A stretch of DNA of 64,000 nucleotides, taken from assembly GCA_022600955.1 (NCBI GenBank), contig JAHZJK010000011.1:1-64000 (forward strand). Direction: 5' to 3'. Origin of the DNA: Gammaproteobacteria bacterium. Lineage in GTDB: Bacteria; Pseudomonadota; Gammaproteobacteria; Steroidobacterales; Woeseiaceae. This document shows positions 53,318-61,835 of this stretch, in pieces. Under the pieces are notes generated by a model, which was not told the origin of the DNA, made no database searches, and saw only the letters and a list, made by a program, of their open reading frames with translations. The first letter of the stretch is position 1. Every line of letters starts with the position of its first letter. The position numbers were made by a program, and so were the translations under genes.

Positions 53318-54240
53318 GCAAACAGAACGATCGCGCGATTGTTGTTTCGGCACTCAAACATGCAGCCCCCTACATTCGCCTCTTCAAAGGCAAAGTATTC
53401 GTCATCAAAGCGGGCGGTGAAATCTTCGCCGAGCCGCAGAAAACCCGTGCCTTCATGGAACAGGTTGGCATATTGCACCAGGTCGGCATTCGCGTCGTTC
53501 TGATTCACGGTGGCGGCCCACAATCGACTGAGCTCGCTACTGCTCTGGGTCTCGATACAACGTTTGTCGACGGGCGCCGGGTCACCGACGGCGAATCACT
53601 GAATGTCGCCGCGATGGTGCTAAACGGACAGATCAACACGCGTATTCTTGCCACCTGCCGCGACCTGCAAATCCCGGCCGTTGGCATTAGCGGCGTCGAC
53701 GCAGGCCTGATTCGCGCCCACAAGCGCCCCCCTGTTGAGCGCGCGGGTGAGTCTCCTGTCGACTACGGTTTTGTCGGCGACATTGATTCTGTCGAAGCCG
53801 ACATCCTCAGAAAACAACTTGATAATGGGCTCATGCCAGTCGTCAGCCCTTTGTCCTGCGATGAGTCAGGCACGATGCTAAACATCAATGCTGATACGGT
53901 TGCCGCAGCAATAGCCGCTGAGCTCGACGCCGAAAAACTCATCCTTGCGACTGGTGCGGCCGGCATACTTGAAGACATTGGCGACCCAAGTTCGCTGATC
54001 AGCTATATCGATCGCGACGCCCTTGAGAAGCTGCGTGCTGCGGGCAGTCTCGCCGATGGCATGTTGCCGAAGGCGGCAGCGATTGACGCGGCGATCGCTA
54101 ACGGAGTCAAACGTGTGCACGTCATATCTTACAAACTTGACGACAGCATTTTGCTCGAAGTGTTTACGAATGAGGGAACAGGTACGCTGGTCGTTGACAA
54201 CGTGGCGGCACTGACGCCGGCTGAACAAAGCCCGTCATGA
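53314..54240 (+). CDS. argB: N-acylglutamate kinase
   Basis: 308 residues from GTG 53314, overlapping the carbamoyltransferase stop (GTGA). Amino acid kinase fold: KVFVIKAGGEIFA, LIHGGGPQST, DGRRVTDGESL, GISGVDAG, and NINADTVAAAIAAEL, with the gamma-phosphate site residues in place. It phosphorylates an N-acylglutamate, succinyl- or acetyl-. A longer reading frame upstream to 53164 lies within the carbamoyltransferase gene. It overlaps argH by four bases. Confidence 0.94.
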   Translation: MSKQNDRAIVVSALKHAAPYIRLFKGKVFVIKAGGEIFAEPQKTRAFMEQVGILHQVGIRVVLIHGGGPQSTELATALGLDTTFVDGRRVTDGESLNVAAMVLNGQINTRILATCRDLQIPAVGISGVDAGLIRAHKRPPVERAGESPVDYGFVGDIDSVEADILRKQLDNGLMPVVSPLSCDESGTMLNINADTVAAAIAAELDAEKLILATGAAGILEDIGDPSSLISYIDRDALEKLRAAGSLADGMLPKAAAIDAAIANGVKRVHVISYKLDDSILLEVFTNEGTGTLVVDNVAALTPAEQSPS

Positions 54241-55421
54241 GCCGGCTTTGGGAAAAAGGCCTGCCACTTGACCAACGCGTATTGCGATACACCGCCGGAG
54301 AAGACCACCTCCTCGATGCCCGGCTGGTCTCTTATGACGTCCGCGGCTCAATCGCTCATGCCGAGATGCTCGCAGCTCAGGATCTCATCAGCGAAGCGGA
54401 CTGCAAAGCCATCTGTGACGGACTCAATGCGCTGGACGCCAGCTTCGCCGCGGGCGACTGGAGCATTAGCCTTGAAGATGAGGACGCACACACCGCTCTC
54501 GAAACACGCCTCACCGACGCTATTGGCACAGCCGGTGGACGCCTGCACCTGGGTCGCTCTCGCAACGACCAAGTCCTGACAGCGCTGCGCCTCTACCTGC
54601 GCGATGCAGCCGCAGACCTGGCAGGGCGCGTCAGTGGTTTGCGTCACGCAGTTGCCGGACTCAGTGACAGGCAGGGCGATCTCGAAATCCCTGGCTACAC
54701 GCACATGCAACATGCCATGCCCTCCTCCGTGTCGCTATGGTGTGGTGGATTTGACGAAGGTCTCGCCGATGCCGAGGCCGGACTTGAGCTTGTGCAGCAT
54801 CGGATCAACAAGAATCCTCTGGGTAGTGCAGCCGGCTACGGTACGCCCGGACTGCCGCTCGATCGTGACGCGACCACGGCCAAACTCGATTTCGCCGCAA
54901 CGCAGAACCCTGTGACGGCCGTACAGCTCTCTCGCGGCAAAGCAGAGAGCGCTCTGCTATTCGAAATTGCTCTGCTGATGCAGGACGTCAGCCGTATGGC
55001 GAGTGACCTGTTGATGTTTTACACGCAGGAATTCGCCTACATCTCACTGGCTGCGGATGTCACGACCGGGTCTTCGATCATGCCGCAAAAGCGCAACCCT
55101 GATGTTCTGGAGTTGCTGCGGGCATCATCGGCAACCGCCCAGGCCTGTCTGGACGAGTCTCTGATGATCACAGCCAAACTGCCGTCCGGGTATCAACGCG
55201 ACCTGCAACGTCTCAAGTCTCCGCTGTTCCGCTCTATCGACCTGGCTATCGACAGCGTCGACATCATGGCCTACCTGCTGCAGGGACTGGCATTCCTGCC
55301 CGGCAACATCAAACTCGACGACGGTATTTTCGCCACAGCCGAGGCGTATCGACTGGTACGCGAGGATGGCATTCCATTTCGTGATGCGTATCGCAAAGTC
55401 GCTAAACAATACGCAAAATGA
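54237..55421 (+). CDS. argH: argininosuccinate lyase, C-terminally short
   Basis: 394 residues, against about 457 in E. coli. Fumarase-fold lyase: LGRSRNDQVLTALRLY, GYTHMQHAMPSS, and TTGSSIMPQKRNPD with the catalytic Ser. It ends just after DGIPFRDAYRKV, so the C-terminal ASL_C2 region of about 60-80 residues is absent. Bases after the stop look non-coding and a promoter motif is present, so I see a natural truncation and not an obvious frameshift. Last of the tight arginine operon. Confidence 0.93.
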   Translation: MSRLWEKGLPLDQRVLRYTAGEDHLLDARLVSYDVRGSIAHAEMLAAQDLISEADCKAICDGLNALDASFAAGDWSISLEDEDAHTALETRLTDAIGTAGGRLHLGRSRNDQVLTALRLYLRDAAADLAGRVSGLRHAVAGLSDRQGDLEIPGYTHMQHAMPSSVSLWCGGFDEGLADAEAGLELVQHRINKNPLGSAAGYGTPGLPLDRDATTAKLDFAATQNPVTAVQLSRGKAESALLFEIALLMQDVSRMASDLLMFYTQEFAYISLAADVTTGSSIMPQKRNPDVLELLRASSATAQACLDESLMITAKLPSGYQRDLQRLKSPLFRSIDLAIDSVDIMAYLLQGLAFLPGNIKLDDGIFATAEAYRLVREDGIPFRDAYRKVAKQYAK

Positions 55422-55432
55422 TGCCCTATAAT
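55403..55432 (+). promoter_or_regulatory. candidate promoter for lptM-polA
   Basis: TAAACA (55403-55408), 18-base spacer, TATAAT (55427-55432), overlapping the argH stop and 41 bases before the lptM ATG. Confidence 0.45.
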
Positions 55433-55472
55433 CAGGTCTTCGCTGACTGGCAGTTTTCAAAGAGTAGATGAC

Positions 55473-55664
55473 ATGAATCGGGCTACACTGTTGTTGATTT
55501 TCGCCACCGCCATGGTGTCCCTGTCGCTGTTGTCCGGTTGTGGTCAAAGCGGGCCGCTGTATATCCCTGGCAACCCAAGCACCATGGCCGTTCCACCGTC
55601 GCAAACCGGTGAAGACGACAGCGAAGACGCAGAAAACAAAGAAGAAAGCGAACAACCCGAATAA
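55473..55664 (+). CDS. lptM: LptM-like small lipoprotein (formerly YifL)
   Basis: 63 residues: lipoprotein signal with lipobox LSGC at about 20-23, then the LptM signature CGQSGPLYIP, and an acidic tail. In E. coli LptM binds LptD-LptE and promotes correct disulfide formation in the LPS translocon. It lies 15 bases before polA. Length fits the family (67 residues in E. coli). Confidence 0.9.
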   Translation: MNRATLLLIFATAMVSLSLLSGCGQSGPLYIPGNPSTMAVPPSQTGEDDSEDAENKEESEQPE

Positions 55665-55679
55665 CGCAGGGAATTCCTG

Positions 55680-58370
55680 ATGACCGACCTCGTCCTGATC
55701 GACGGGTCTTCGTATCTGTATCGCGCATATCACGCGCTGCCGAATCTCACCAATTCGCAGGGCGAGCCTACCGGGGCTCTGCATGGCGTACTAACGATGA
55801 TCCTCAAATTGCTTCGAGAGGAGCAACCTGAAAACGTAGCAGTCGTTTTCGACGCACCCGGCAAGACCTTCCGCGACGACATTTATTCCGAGTACAAAGC
55901 GCACCGGCCGCCGATGCCAGATGATCTGCGCAGCCAGGTACAACCGATTCTCGATGCCGTCGAGGCTATGGGCTTGCCGCTGCTGCGCGTTGCGGGTGTC
56001 GAAGCTGATGATGTCATCGGTACTTTGTGCAAGCAGGCCGCTGCAACTGGCATGTCTGTACTTGTTTCGACCGGTGACAAGGATCTCGCGCAACTCGTCA
56101 ACGACAAGGTCACGCTCATCAACACGATGAATGATGCGCGCATGGACCGTGCTGGTGTGAAAGCAAAGTTTGACGTTTTCCCGGAGCAGATCGTCGACTA
56201 CCTGGCTTTGGTTGGTGACACCTCGGACAATATTCCCGGTGTTCCCAAGGTTGGCGCCAAGACGGCGGCCAAGTGGCTGAACCTGTACGAATCTGCGGAC
56301 GGAATCGTAAACAACGCGGCAGACATCAAGGGCAAGGTTGGTGAGAGCCTGCAGGAGAACGTGCAGCAACTTCGGCTGTCGCAGGATCTCGCGACGATCC
56401 GCGACGATTTGTCGCTCGGCGTCAATGTCACTGAGCTTGTGCAATCCGCTGCCAACATCGATACCTTGCGTCAGATATACAGCCACTTCGGATTACGCTC
56501 GTTGCTGGGGCAACTGGATGAAGCCGACGATGCTCCCGCCGAAGCCGCTGTTGAGTCGGTCGAGGCAAACTACGAAACAGTGCTGTCATGGGAGGCTTTC
56601 GACCGTTGGCTCGACAAGATTGAGACTGCCGAACTCACCGCATTCGATACGGAAACGACCAGCATCAACTACATGCAGGCCGAGATTGTTGGGCTCTCGT
56701 TGTCAGTCACGGCCGGCGAAGCAGCATACATCCCGGTCGCTCACGATTTCCCGGGCGCACCGGACCAGTTACCGCGTGACGAGGTGCTGCACAAACTTCG
56801 CCCCTGGCTGGAAAGCGAAGAGCAGAAGAAAGTGGGCCATCACCTCAAATACGACGCACACATCCTCGCACGTTACGACATCACGCTGGGAGGCATGCAG
56901 TTTGATTCCATGCTTGAGTCATACGTGCTGAACAGCGTTGCAACACGTCACGACATGGACTCGGTTGCGCGGCAGTACCTCGGGCGTGAAACCATCCACT
57001 ACGAGGATGTCGCGGGCAAAGGGGCGAAGCAGCTCACCTTCAACCAGATCGATCTCGACACCGCAGCACCCTATGCCGCCGAAGACGCCGACATCACTTT
57101 GCAGCTTCACACGGCACTGTGGGATCAGCTTACAGAGCATGAATCGTTGCGCTCAGTCTACGAGGATATCGAGCAACCGCTTGTGCCCATCCTCCTGGAA
57201 ATGGAAGAGACAGGCGTCCTCGTAGATCGCAAAATGCTCTCAACTCAGAGCAGTGAACTGGCGAAGAAAATGCTGGAGCTTGAGGCCAAAGCCCACGAAC
57301 TTGCAGGCGGCCCGTTCAACCTTGGATCGCCAAAGCAACTGCAGGAAATCCTGTTCGAGCGACAAGGCCTGCCGGTAATACGCAAAACGCCCAAAGGTCA
57401 GCCATCTACAGCAGAGGATGTGCTCGTAGAGCTGGCGAATGATTACGAACTTCCAGCGGTCATTATCGATTATCGAAGCGTCAGCAAGCTGAAGAGCACA
57501 TACACCGACAAGCTGCCGCTGCAGATCGCTGACAGCACCGGGCGCATCCACACTTCGTATCACCAGGCTGTAGCCGCCACCGGACGTTTGTCATCCACAG
57601 ATCCGAATCTGCAAAACATTCCGATCCGCACGCCGGAAGGGCGGCGCATTCGGCAAGCCTTCGTTGCGCCCGAGGGCCATGTCCTGCTAGCCGCAGACTA
57701 TTCGCAGATTGAACTGCGTATCATGGCGCACCTGTCAGCCGATCCGGGACTCGTTAATGCCTTCGCGAATGAACAGGATGTGCATCGTGCGACAGCGGCG
57801 GAAGTTTTCGAAATGGCGCTCGAAGAGGTCACCGACGATCAACGCCGATCGGCGAAAGCTATCAATTTCGGCCTGATGTACGGCATGTCGGCATTCGGAC
57901 TCGCCAAGCAATTGAGCATCTCCAGAGGCGAGGCCCAGGAATACGTCAACCTGTATTTCGACCGTTATCCAGGCGTCAAGACATACATGGATGACATCCG
58001 CGAAACAGCAAGCGCGCAGGGCTACGTTGAAACGGTATTCGGCCGGCGCCTGTATCTGCCCGAAATTAACGCGCGCAATGCGAACCGTCGACAATATGCA
58101 GAACGCACGGCGATTAATGCGCCGATGCAGGGCACGGCCGCGGATATCATCAAGCGAGCCATGATTGCAGTGCACAGCTGGCTGCATGTTGAGAAGCCTG
58201 CCGCGCGCATGATTATGCAGGTCCATGATGAACTGGTATTCGAAGTGGCCGAAGATGCACTGGATACCGTGACCCAAAGCATTACTCAGCTGATGAACAA
58301 CGCCGCAGAGCTATCTGTACCGCTCAAGGTCGATGTGGGCAGCGGCGCCAACTGGGATGAAGCACATTAG
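55680..58370 (+). CDS. polA: DNA polymerase I
   Basis: 896 residues (E. coli 928). 5'-3' exonuclease (about 1-290; LVLIDGSSYLYRAYHAL, VSTGDKDLAQLV, GDTSDNIPGVPKVG), 3'-5' exonuclease (about 305-490; TAFDTETTSINYM retains the metal-binding Asp and Glu), and polymerase (about 500-896) with motif A ADYSQIELRIMAHLS, motif B RRSAKAINFGLMYG and motif C MQVHDELVFEV. All activities look intact. A candidate small RNA gene and engB follow. Confidence 0.98.
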   Translation: MTDLVLIDGSSYLYRAYHALPNLTNSQGEPTGALHGVLTMILKLLREEQPENVAVVFDAPGKTFRDDIYSEYKAHRPPMPDDLRSQVQPILDAVEAMGLPLLRVAGVEADDVIGTLCKQAAATGMSVLVSTGDKDLAQLVNDKVTLINTMNDARMDRAGVKAKFDVFPEQIVDYLALVGDTSDNIPGVPKVGAKTAAKWLNLYESADGIVNNAADIKGKVGESLQENVQQLRLSQDLATIRDDLSLGVNVTELVQSAANIDTLRQIYSHFGLRSLLGQLDEADDAPAEAAVESVEANYETVLSWEAFDRWLDKIETAELTAFDTETTSINYMQAEIVGLSLSVTAGEAAYIPVAHDFPGAPDQLPRDEVLHKLRPWLESEEQKKVGHHLKYDAHILARYDITLGGMQFDSMLESYVLNSVATRHDMDSVARQYLGRETIHYEDVAGKGAKQLTFNQIDLDTAAPYAAEDADITLQLHTALWDQLTEHESLRSVYEDIEQPLVPILLEMEETGVLVDRKMLSTQSSELAKKMLELEAKAHELAGGPFNLGSPKQLQEILFERQGLPVIRKTPKGQPSTAEDVLVELANDYELPAVIIDYRSVSKLKSTYTDKLPLQIADSTGRIHTSYHQAVAATGRLSSTDPNLQNIPIRTPEGRRIRQAFVAPEGHVLLAADYSQIELRIMAHLSADPGLVNAFANEQDVHRATAAEVFEMALEEVTDDQRRSAKAINFGLMYGMSAFGLAKQLSISRGEAQEYVNLYFDRYPGVKTYMDDIRETASAQGYVETVFGRRLYLPEINARNANRRQYAERTAINAPMQGTAADIIKRAMIAVHSWLHVEKPAARMIMQVHDELVFEVAEDALDTVTQSITQLMNNAAELSVPLKVDVGSGANWDEAH

Positions 58371-58404
58371 CGCAGTTTAGACTCAATCTGAACTATATTT
58401 TTAA

Positions 58405-58410
58405 TATAAT
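58405..58410 (+). promoter_or_regulatory. -10 element of the candidate small RNA
   Basis: Perfect TATAAT in an AT-rich tract between polA and engB. There is no good -35 at the right spacing. Expected transcription start about 58416-58418. Confidence 0.6.
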
Positions 58411-58416
58411 CAAATA

Positions 58417-58578
58417 GTTGTGGAAGGCTGGGAACTTGTTTCGGGCATGCGCCTCTAATCTTCTGAGTGCGTAAGTCACTCGTCTGTTTACCTCCCTAGA
58501 CAGACGAGCAACGCGGCAACCCCAAGCCGCTTGCTTCTTCGGCCCCGGGGCAGCGGTAACGCTGCTTCGGGGCTTTTT
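58417..58578 (+). ncRNA. candidate structured small RNA between polA and engB
   Basis: About 160 nt from TATAAT at 58405 to an intrinsic terminator. Hairpin 1 (58479-58508): arms CTCGTCTGT/ACAGACGAG, extended by two inner pairs, loop ACCTCCCT. Hairpin 2 (58513-58530): GCGGC/GCCGC with loop AACCCCAA. Hairpin 3 is the terminator. The C-rich loops, one complementary to Shine-Dalgarno sequences, resemble those of Hfq-type or C-rich-loop regulators. E. coli carries spf (Spot 42) between polA and engB, but sequence homology is not visible here. Confidence 0.68.
58542..58578 (+). terminator. Rho-independent terminator of the small RNA
   Basis: 14-pair stem (GCCCCG with CGGGGC outside, GCAGCG with CGCTGC inside, two G-T wobbles between), GTAA tetraloop, then TTTTT at 58574-58578. 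It meets the 3' end of engB. Confidence 0.93.
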
Positions 58579-59167
58579 ATTGCTCGGCGTCCAGCATCTC
58601 ACGCAGTCTTGTACGTGCCTCGTCTTCGCCCTGACGCGTGAGCGCGGAAAAGTGCTGCACTGTTGCTACCTCTCCCAGTTCGCGTCGCACCTCCAGAAGG
58701 GCCTTTGCTGCCTGCCCGCGTTTCAGCTTATCCGTCTTGGTCAGCAGCACATGTGTTGGCAATGCGACGGTCTCTGCGAACGCCAGCATCTGATAATCGA
58801 ATTGCGTCAGCTGGCGCCTGATATCAACAATGAGAAACAGACCACGCAGGCTCTTGCGCGTCTCAAAATAATCCGCCATCAGGTTGCGCCAGTGGGAGCG
58901 CATCTTGGCGGCGACCTTTGCGAAACCGTACCCCGGCAGGTCAACCAGCCGTTCCTGATCCTGCAAGCCGAAAAAGTTAATATGCTGAGTACGGCCGGGC
59001 GTCTTGCTGGTACGGGCAAACTGGCGCCGATTGACAATAATATTGATCGCGCTGGACTTGCCGGCGTTTGAGCGCCCTGCAACAGCGACCTCCGCCCCTT
59101 CGTCGCGCACGAACTGGCTGGCCGCATTGGCGCTTTTGATGAATTGGGCTTCCGGGTATATCGACAT
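58577..59167 (-). CDS. engB: ribosome biogenesis GTPase EngB (YihA/YsxC)
   Basis: 196 residues from ATG 59167. TrmE-Era-EngA-EngB-type GTPase needed for 50S assembly. G1 GRSNAGKSSAIN at 31-42, G2 threonines at TSKTPGRTQ, G3 DLPGYGF at 76-82, G4 TKTD, and G5 in SALTRQG. A longer reading frame extends upstream to 59557, but the family start is at MSIYPEAQFIK. It is convergent with the small RNA and divergent from cytochrome c4. Confidence 0.95.
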   Translation of the reverse strand: MSIYPEAQFIKSANAASQFVRDEGAEVAVAGRSNAGKSSAINIIVNRRQFARTSKTPGRTQHINFFGLQDQERLVDLPGYGFAKVAAKMRSHWRNLMADYFETRKSLRGLFLIVDIRRQLTQFDYQMLAFAETVALPTHVLLTKTDKLKRGQAAKALLEVRRELGEVATVQHFSALTRQGEDEARTRLREMLDAEQ

Positions 59168-59384
59168 TGGGGTACGCCCCGTAGTTTGTGTGTATAATTT
59201 GGGGCTGCTGGTGGCAAGGATTCGGGCAACAGTTTGACGGGTTCTGAAGCACTCGGCAAGGTGCCCTGATAATTCATGGAACACCATAAACCCGGCGCCG
59301 GTATTCGCATCCATTCGGAACAAAAAACGATCACTAAATTCGGTGTTGGCACCGGCCAACGCAGGGAAGTAACGGTTACACGAT
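59168..59384. other. 217-base divergent region between engB and cytochrome c4
   Basis: Contains a plus-strand TATAAT at 59193-59198, which would give a leader of about 180 bases before the cytochrome gene, and no obvious ORF on the plus strand. I found no strong hairpin or recognisable operator in the leader. Confidence 0.4.
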
Positions 59385-60014
59385 ATGAAAAACACGCTCG
59401 CAATACTGTTTGTACTCACCAGCCTCTTTTTGATCGCTGCGCCACTCAAGGCGGACAGCCTGGTTGACGGTTCGGCTGATGCCGGCAAGTCCCGGTCGCT
59501 AACGTGTACCGCCTGCCACGGCGCCGAGGGCAACAGTTCCAGTCCGATGTGGCCCAATATCGCCGGCCAGAATGCGCCTTACCTGGTGGCCCAGCTACAG
59601 GCTTTCAAAAACGGCGATCGCAAAGACCCGCTGATGTCCAGTCAGGCGATGATGCTGTCCGACGAAGATATTGACAATCTCGCAGTGTATTTTGAAAGCC
59701 TGCCGGCAGCCGCGCAGGCCGTCGCCGATACAAGCCTCGTTGATCGTGGTGAATCCCTGTACCGGGGCGGTGATAAGCAAGACAAGACATCCGCCTGTAT
59801 GGCGTGCCACGGCCCGACCGGTCGCGGCAACCCTGCCGCGGGCTACCCGGCCTTGCAGGGACAGCACGCCACATATGCTGCGAAGCAACTGAATGACTAT
59901 GCCGGCGGTACTCGCACGACTGACGGCAAAACAAAAATCATGCGTGATATTGCCGCAACACTGAATGCGGACGATATTGCGGCACTTTCTTCCTACATGC
60001 AGGGTCTCAGATAA
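59385..60014 (+). CDS. cytochrome c4 (dihaem)
   Basis: 209 residues with signal peptide (about 1-24) and two c-type haem sites, CTACH at 41-45 and CMACH at 137-141, each with an axial Met expected further on (SSQAMML near 85-90; KIMRD near 186). Two homologous domains of about 95 residues are typical of cytochrome c4, a periplasmic electron carrier to cbb3 or nitrite/oxygen reductases. It shares the engB-cytochrome c4-dsbA neighbourhood of Pseudomonas. dsbA starts two bases after the stop. Confidence 0.94.
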   Translation: MKNTLAILFVLTSLFLIAAPLKADSLVDGSADAGKSRSLTCTACHGAEGNSSSPMWPNIAGQNAPYLVAQLQAFKNGDRKDPLMSSQAMMLSDEDIDNLAVYFESLPAAAQAVADTSLVDRGESLYRGGDKQDKTSACMACHGPTGRGNPAAGYPALQGQHATYAAKQLNDYAGGTRTTDGKTKIMRDIAATLNADDIAALSSYMQGLR

Positions 60015-60016
60015 GC

Positions 60017-60841
60017 ATGAAGAATCTAATCGTACTATTGATGTTGGCACTCGTTGCGACGAGCTGCAGCAAGCAAGAAGAAGTTGCGGCCCCTGCGGAA
60101 GTGGCGGCCGTTGTCGAGGAACAGGTTGAGGAAGCGGCAGAAGCGGCGGACGATGCTGTGACTGAAACCCTGCAAATCGTTGAGGAATCAGCTGCCGAGG
60201 TTGCGCCTACCGAGGCGGCAATCGTACTGGCACGCGCGGACGAACCTGCACCACGTACCTGGAACTACAAGGAAGGCAAGCACTACCAGCGCCTGGTTCC
60301 AACTCAGCCAACCGTCGGTGCCGCTGACAAAATAGAAGTGGCAGAAGTCTTCATGTACAGCTGCCCTCATTGCCGCGATCTTGAGTCGTATCTCAATCGC
60401 TGGGAAAAAGACAAGGACCCGGGTGTACGATTCGTACGCATTCCTGCCTCGTTCAACAATATTGCAGAACTACACGCACAGCTCTACTACACGGAAGAAG
60501 TGCTGGCCCGCAATGGAACCCTGAAAGATCAGCTCGCGTTTCGTGCACTGGTGTTCGCCGAGTTCCACGACCGCGGCAACCGGCTCACAACGCTGACATC
60601 GATCCAGCGAGTATTTGCCCGCGCTGGCGTCAGCCAGGAAGACTTTGAGCGTACCTGGGGTTCTTTCGAGGTGAACCAGAAGATGCGTGTCGCCGCAGAC
60701 CTGATGCGCCGCTATAACATCGACGGCGTTCCGGCAATTATCGTCAATGGCAAGTATAAGACCGGTGGCGCGCAGGCTGGCAGCTATCCGAAACTAATCG
60801 AAGTTATCGACGAATTGACGGCTCGGGAAGGTCTGCGCTAG
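60017..60841 (+). CDS. dsbA: DsbA-type thiol:disulfide oxidoreductase, probable lipoprotein
   Basis: 274 residues. N-terminal signal ends in a lipobox-like VATSC with Cys17, followed by a 60-residue Ala/Glu/Val-rich linker, then a DsbA domain: VFMYSCPHC (active-site Cys116 and Cys119), a helical insert, and GVPAIIVNGKYKTGG with the cis-Pro. The usual DsbA is about 190-210 residues and soluble, so this one is extended by the linker and perhaps tethered to a membrane. It introduces disulfides into exported proteins; two bases after the cytochrome c4 gene. Confidence 0.92.
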   Translation: MKNLIVLLMLALVATSCSKQEEVAAPAEVAAVVEEQVEEAAEAADDAVTETLQIVEESAAEVAPTEAAIVLARADEPAPRTWNYKEGKHYQRLVPTQPTVGAADKIEVAEVFMYSCPHCRDLESYLNRWEKDKDPGVRFVRIPASFNNIAELHAQLYYTEEVLARNGTLKDQLAFRALVFAEFHDRGNRLTTLTSIQRVFARAGVSQEDFERTWGSFEVNQKMRVAADLMRRYNIDGVPAIIVNGKYKTGGAQAGSYPKLIEVIDELTAREGLR

Positions 60842-60865
60842 CTTTTGACGGCGAAATCCCGACGA

Positions 60866-61765
60866 CTAACCATTGTCTTCAGCGATTATTCGTAATTCTC
60901 CGTGCTCATCGCGGCGCCAGAACAGTCGCGTCATTAACACTCGCTGCGATTCTCCAACTGAGATCGTTTGTTGAAATCGGCTGAGATAGAGTTTGTCCTC
61001 TTCAGGGTAGGCCAGCAGCAACAGCTCACTGACCGTGATGCTGGCTGTCTGTGGCTCGCTAGCAGAACGTAGTTGCAGCGTTGACCATTCGACTTTGCTC
61101 ATACCCCAGCGCTCGAACGACTCATCGTATAATGACAGGTAGGTATACAGGTCGCCCTCTGCTTTGCTCTCTGCCCAGGTCAGTATGGCGTCCTGCAGCT
61201 GTGCATCCAGATCCTGATTGGCGCCAGCGTCGCCCCACGCCATCTTTGTCGTAACGACCACCGGTGTCTGGTTGTCCTCGAACGTTGAGATCAGTTGTAC
61301 AAGGTCTTCGTTGGGCAGTGCGATACAACCATCGGTGTCACGTACCGGCCGCTTGCCACCACGCGGGTCAACGCCGTGCACCCAGATTCCGTCACCGCTG
61401 CGCTCATGCCGCAAATCCCAGGCATTCGGATAGTCCAGTGGAAATGCGGTTGGCCCGTATTTTTCGTGTAATCGAGTGGTATCAAGTTGCTCGGTGACGA
61501 AGTAGACCCCCAACGGTGTGCGCTTGTCGCCGGAACGCTGCTTGCCTGCCCCGCTCTGGCCTATCGACATGTAGTAGCTGCCCGCATACGTAAGCTGCTG
61601 CCCGGTGTGTGTAAAGCGATGAAACTCTGCCGTTTCGGTTTCTGCGATGTATACCGTCTGCAAAGACTCGGGAAGACGGATGACAGTCAACGGTACACGG
61701 TCCCCCTGCCCTTGGGCAACGGACGGCAAACTGAGCAACAACAGGAACAGCAATCGACTATGCAT
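60866..61765 (-). CDS. L,D-transpeptidase (YkuD domain)
   Basis: 299 residues, signal peptide (about 1-19). YkuD motif HGVDPRGG then RDTDGCIALPNEDL contains the catalytic Cys. Upstream are the SYYMSIGQSGAGKQRSGDKRTPLGVYFV segment typical of the family and, after about 180, a domain of about 110 residues resembling an NTF2/SnoaL-like fold (ESKAEGDLYTYLSLYDESFE). It forms 3-3 crosslinks or attaches lipoproteins to peptidoglycan. Divergent from the DUF885 gene. Confidence 0.88.
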   Translation of the reverse strand: MHSRLLFLLLLSLPSVAQGQGDRVPLTVIRLPESLQTVYIAETETAEFHRFTHTGQQLTYAGSYYMSIGQSGAGKQRSGDKRTPLGVYFVTEQLDTTRLHEKYGPTAFPLDYPNAWDLRHERSGDGIWVHGVDPRGGKRPVRDTDGCIALPNEDLVQLISTFEDNQTPVVVTTKMAWGDAGANQDLDAQLQDAILTWAESKAEGDLYTYLSLYDESFERWGMSKVEWSTLQLRSASEPQTASITVSELLLLAYPEEDKLYLSRFQQTISVGESQRVLMTRLFWRRDEHGELRIIAEDNG

Positions 61766-61835
61766 GCCGGGATATTACAGACTGACGGTCCTCATGCTAA
61801 GGTTTCCACCTGTGAATAATGACCGAGGCACGTAT

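Noticed and set aside
55421..55472. possible frameshift that would restore the argH C terminus
   Set aside because: No frame after the stop encodes family-like residues, and the stretch carries a TATAAT promoter motif.
58417..58578. calling the polA-engB RNA a Spot 42 homologue
   Set aside because: Only synteny supports it; I see no sequence match to the known spf unpaired regions.
58393..58602. 69-residue minus-strand ORF between polA and engB
   Set aside because: It covers the candidate small RNA hairpins and terminator in antisense; protein is basic and without motif.
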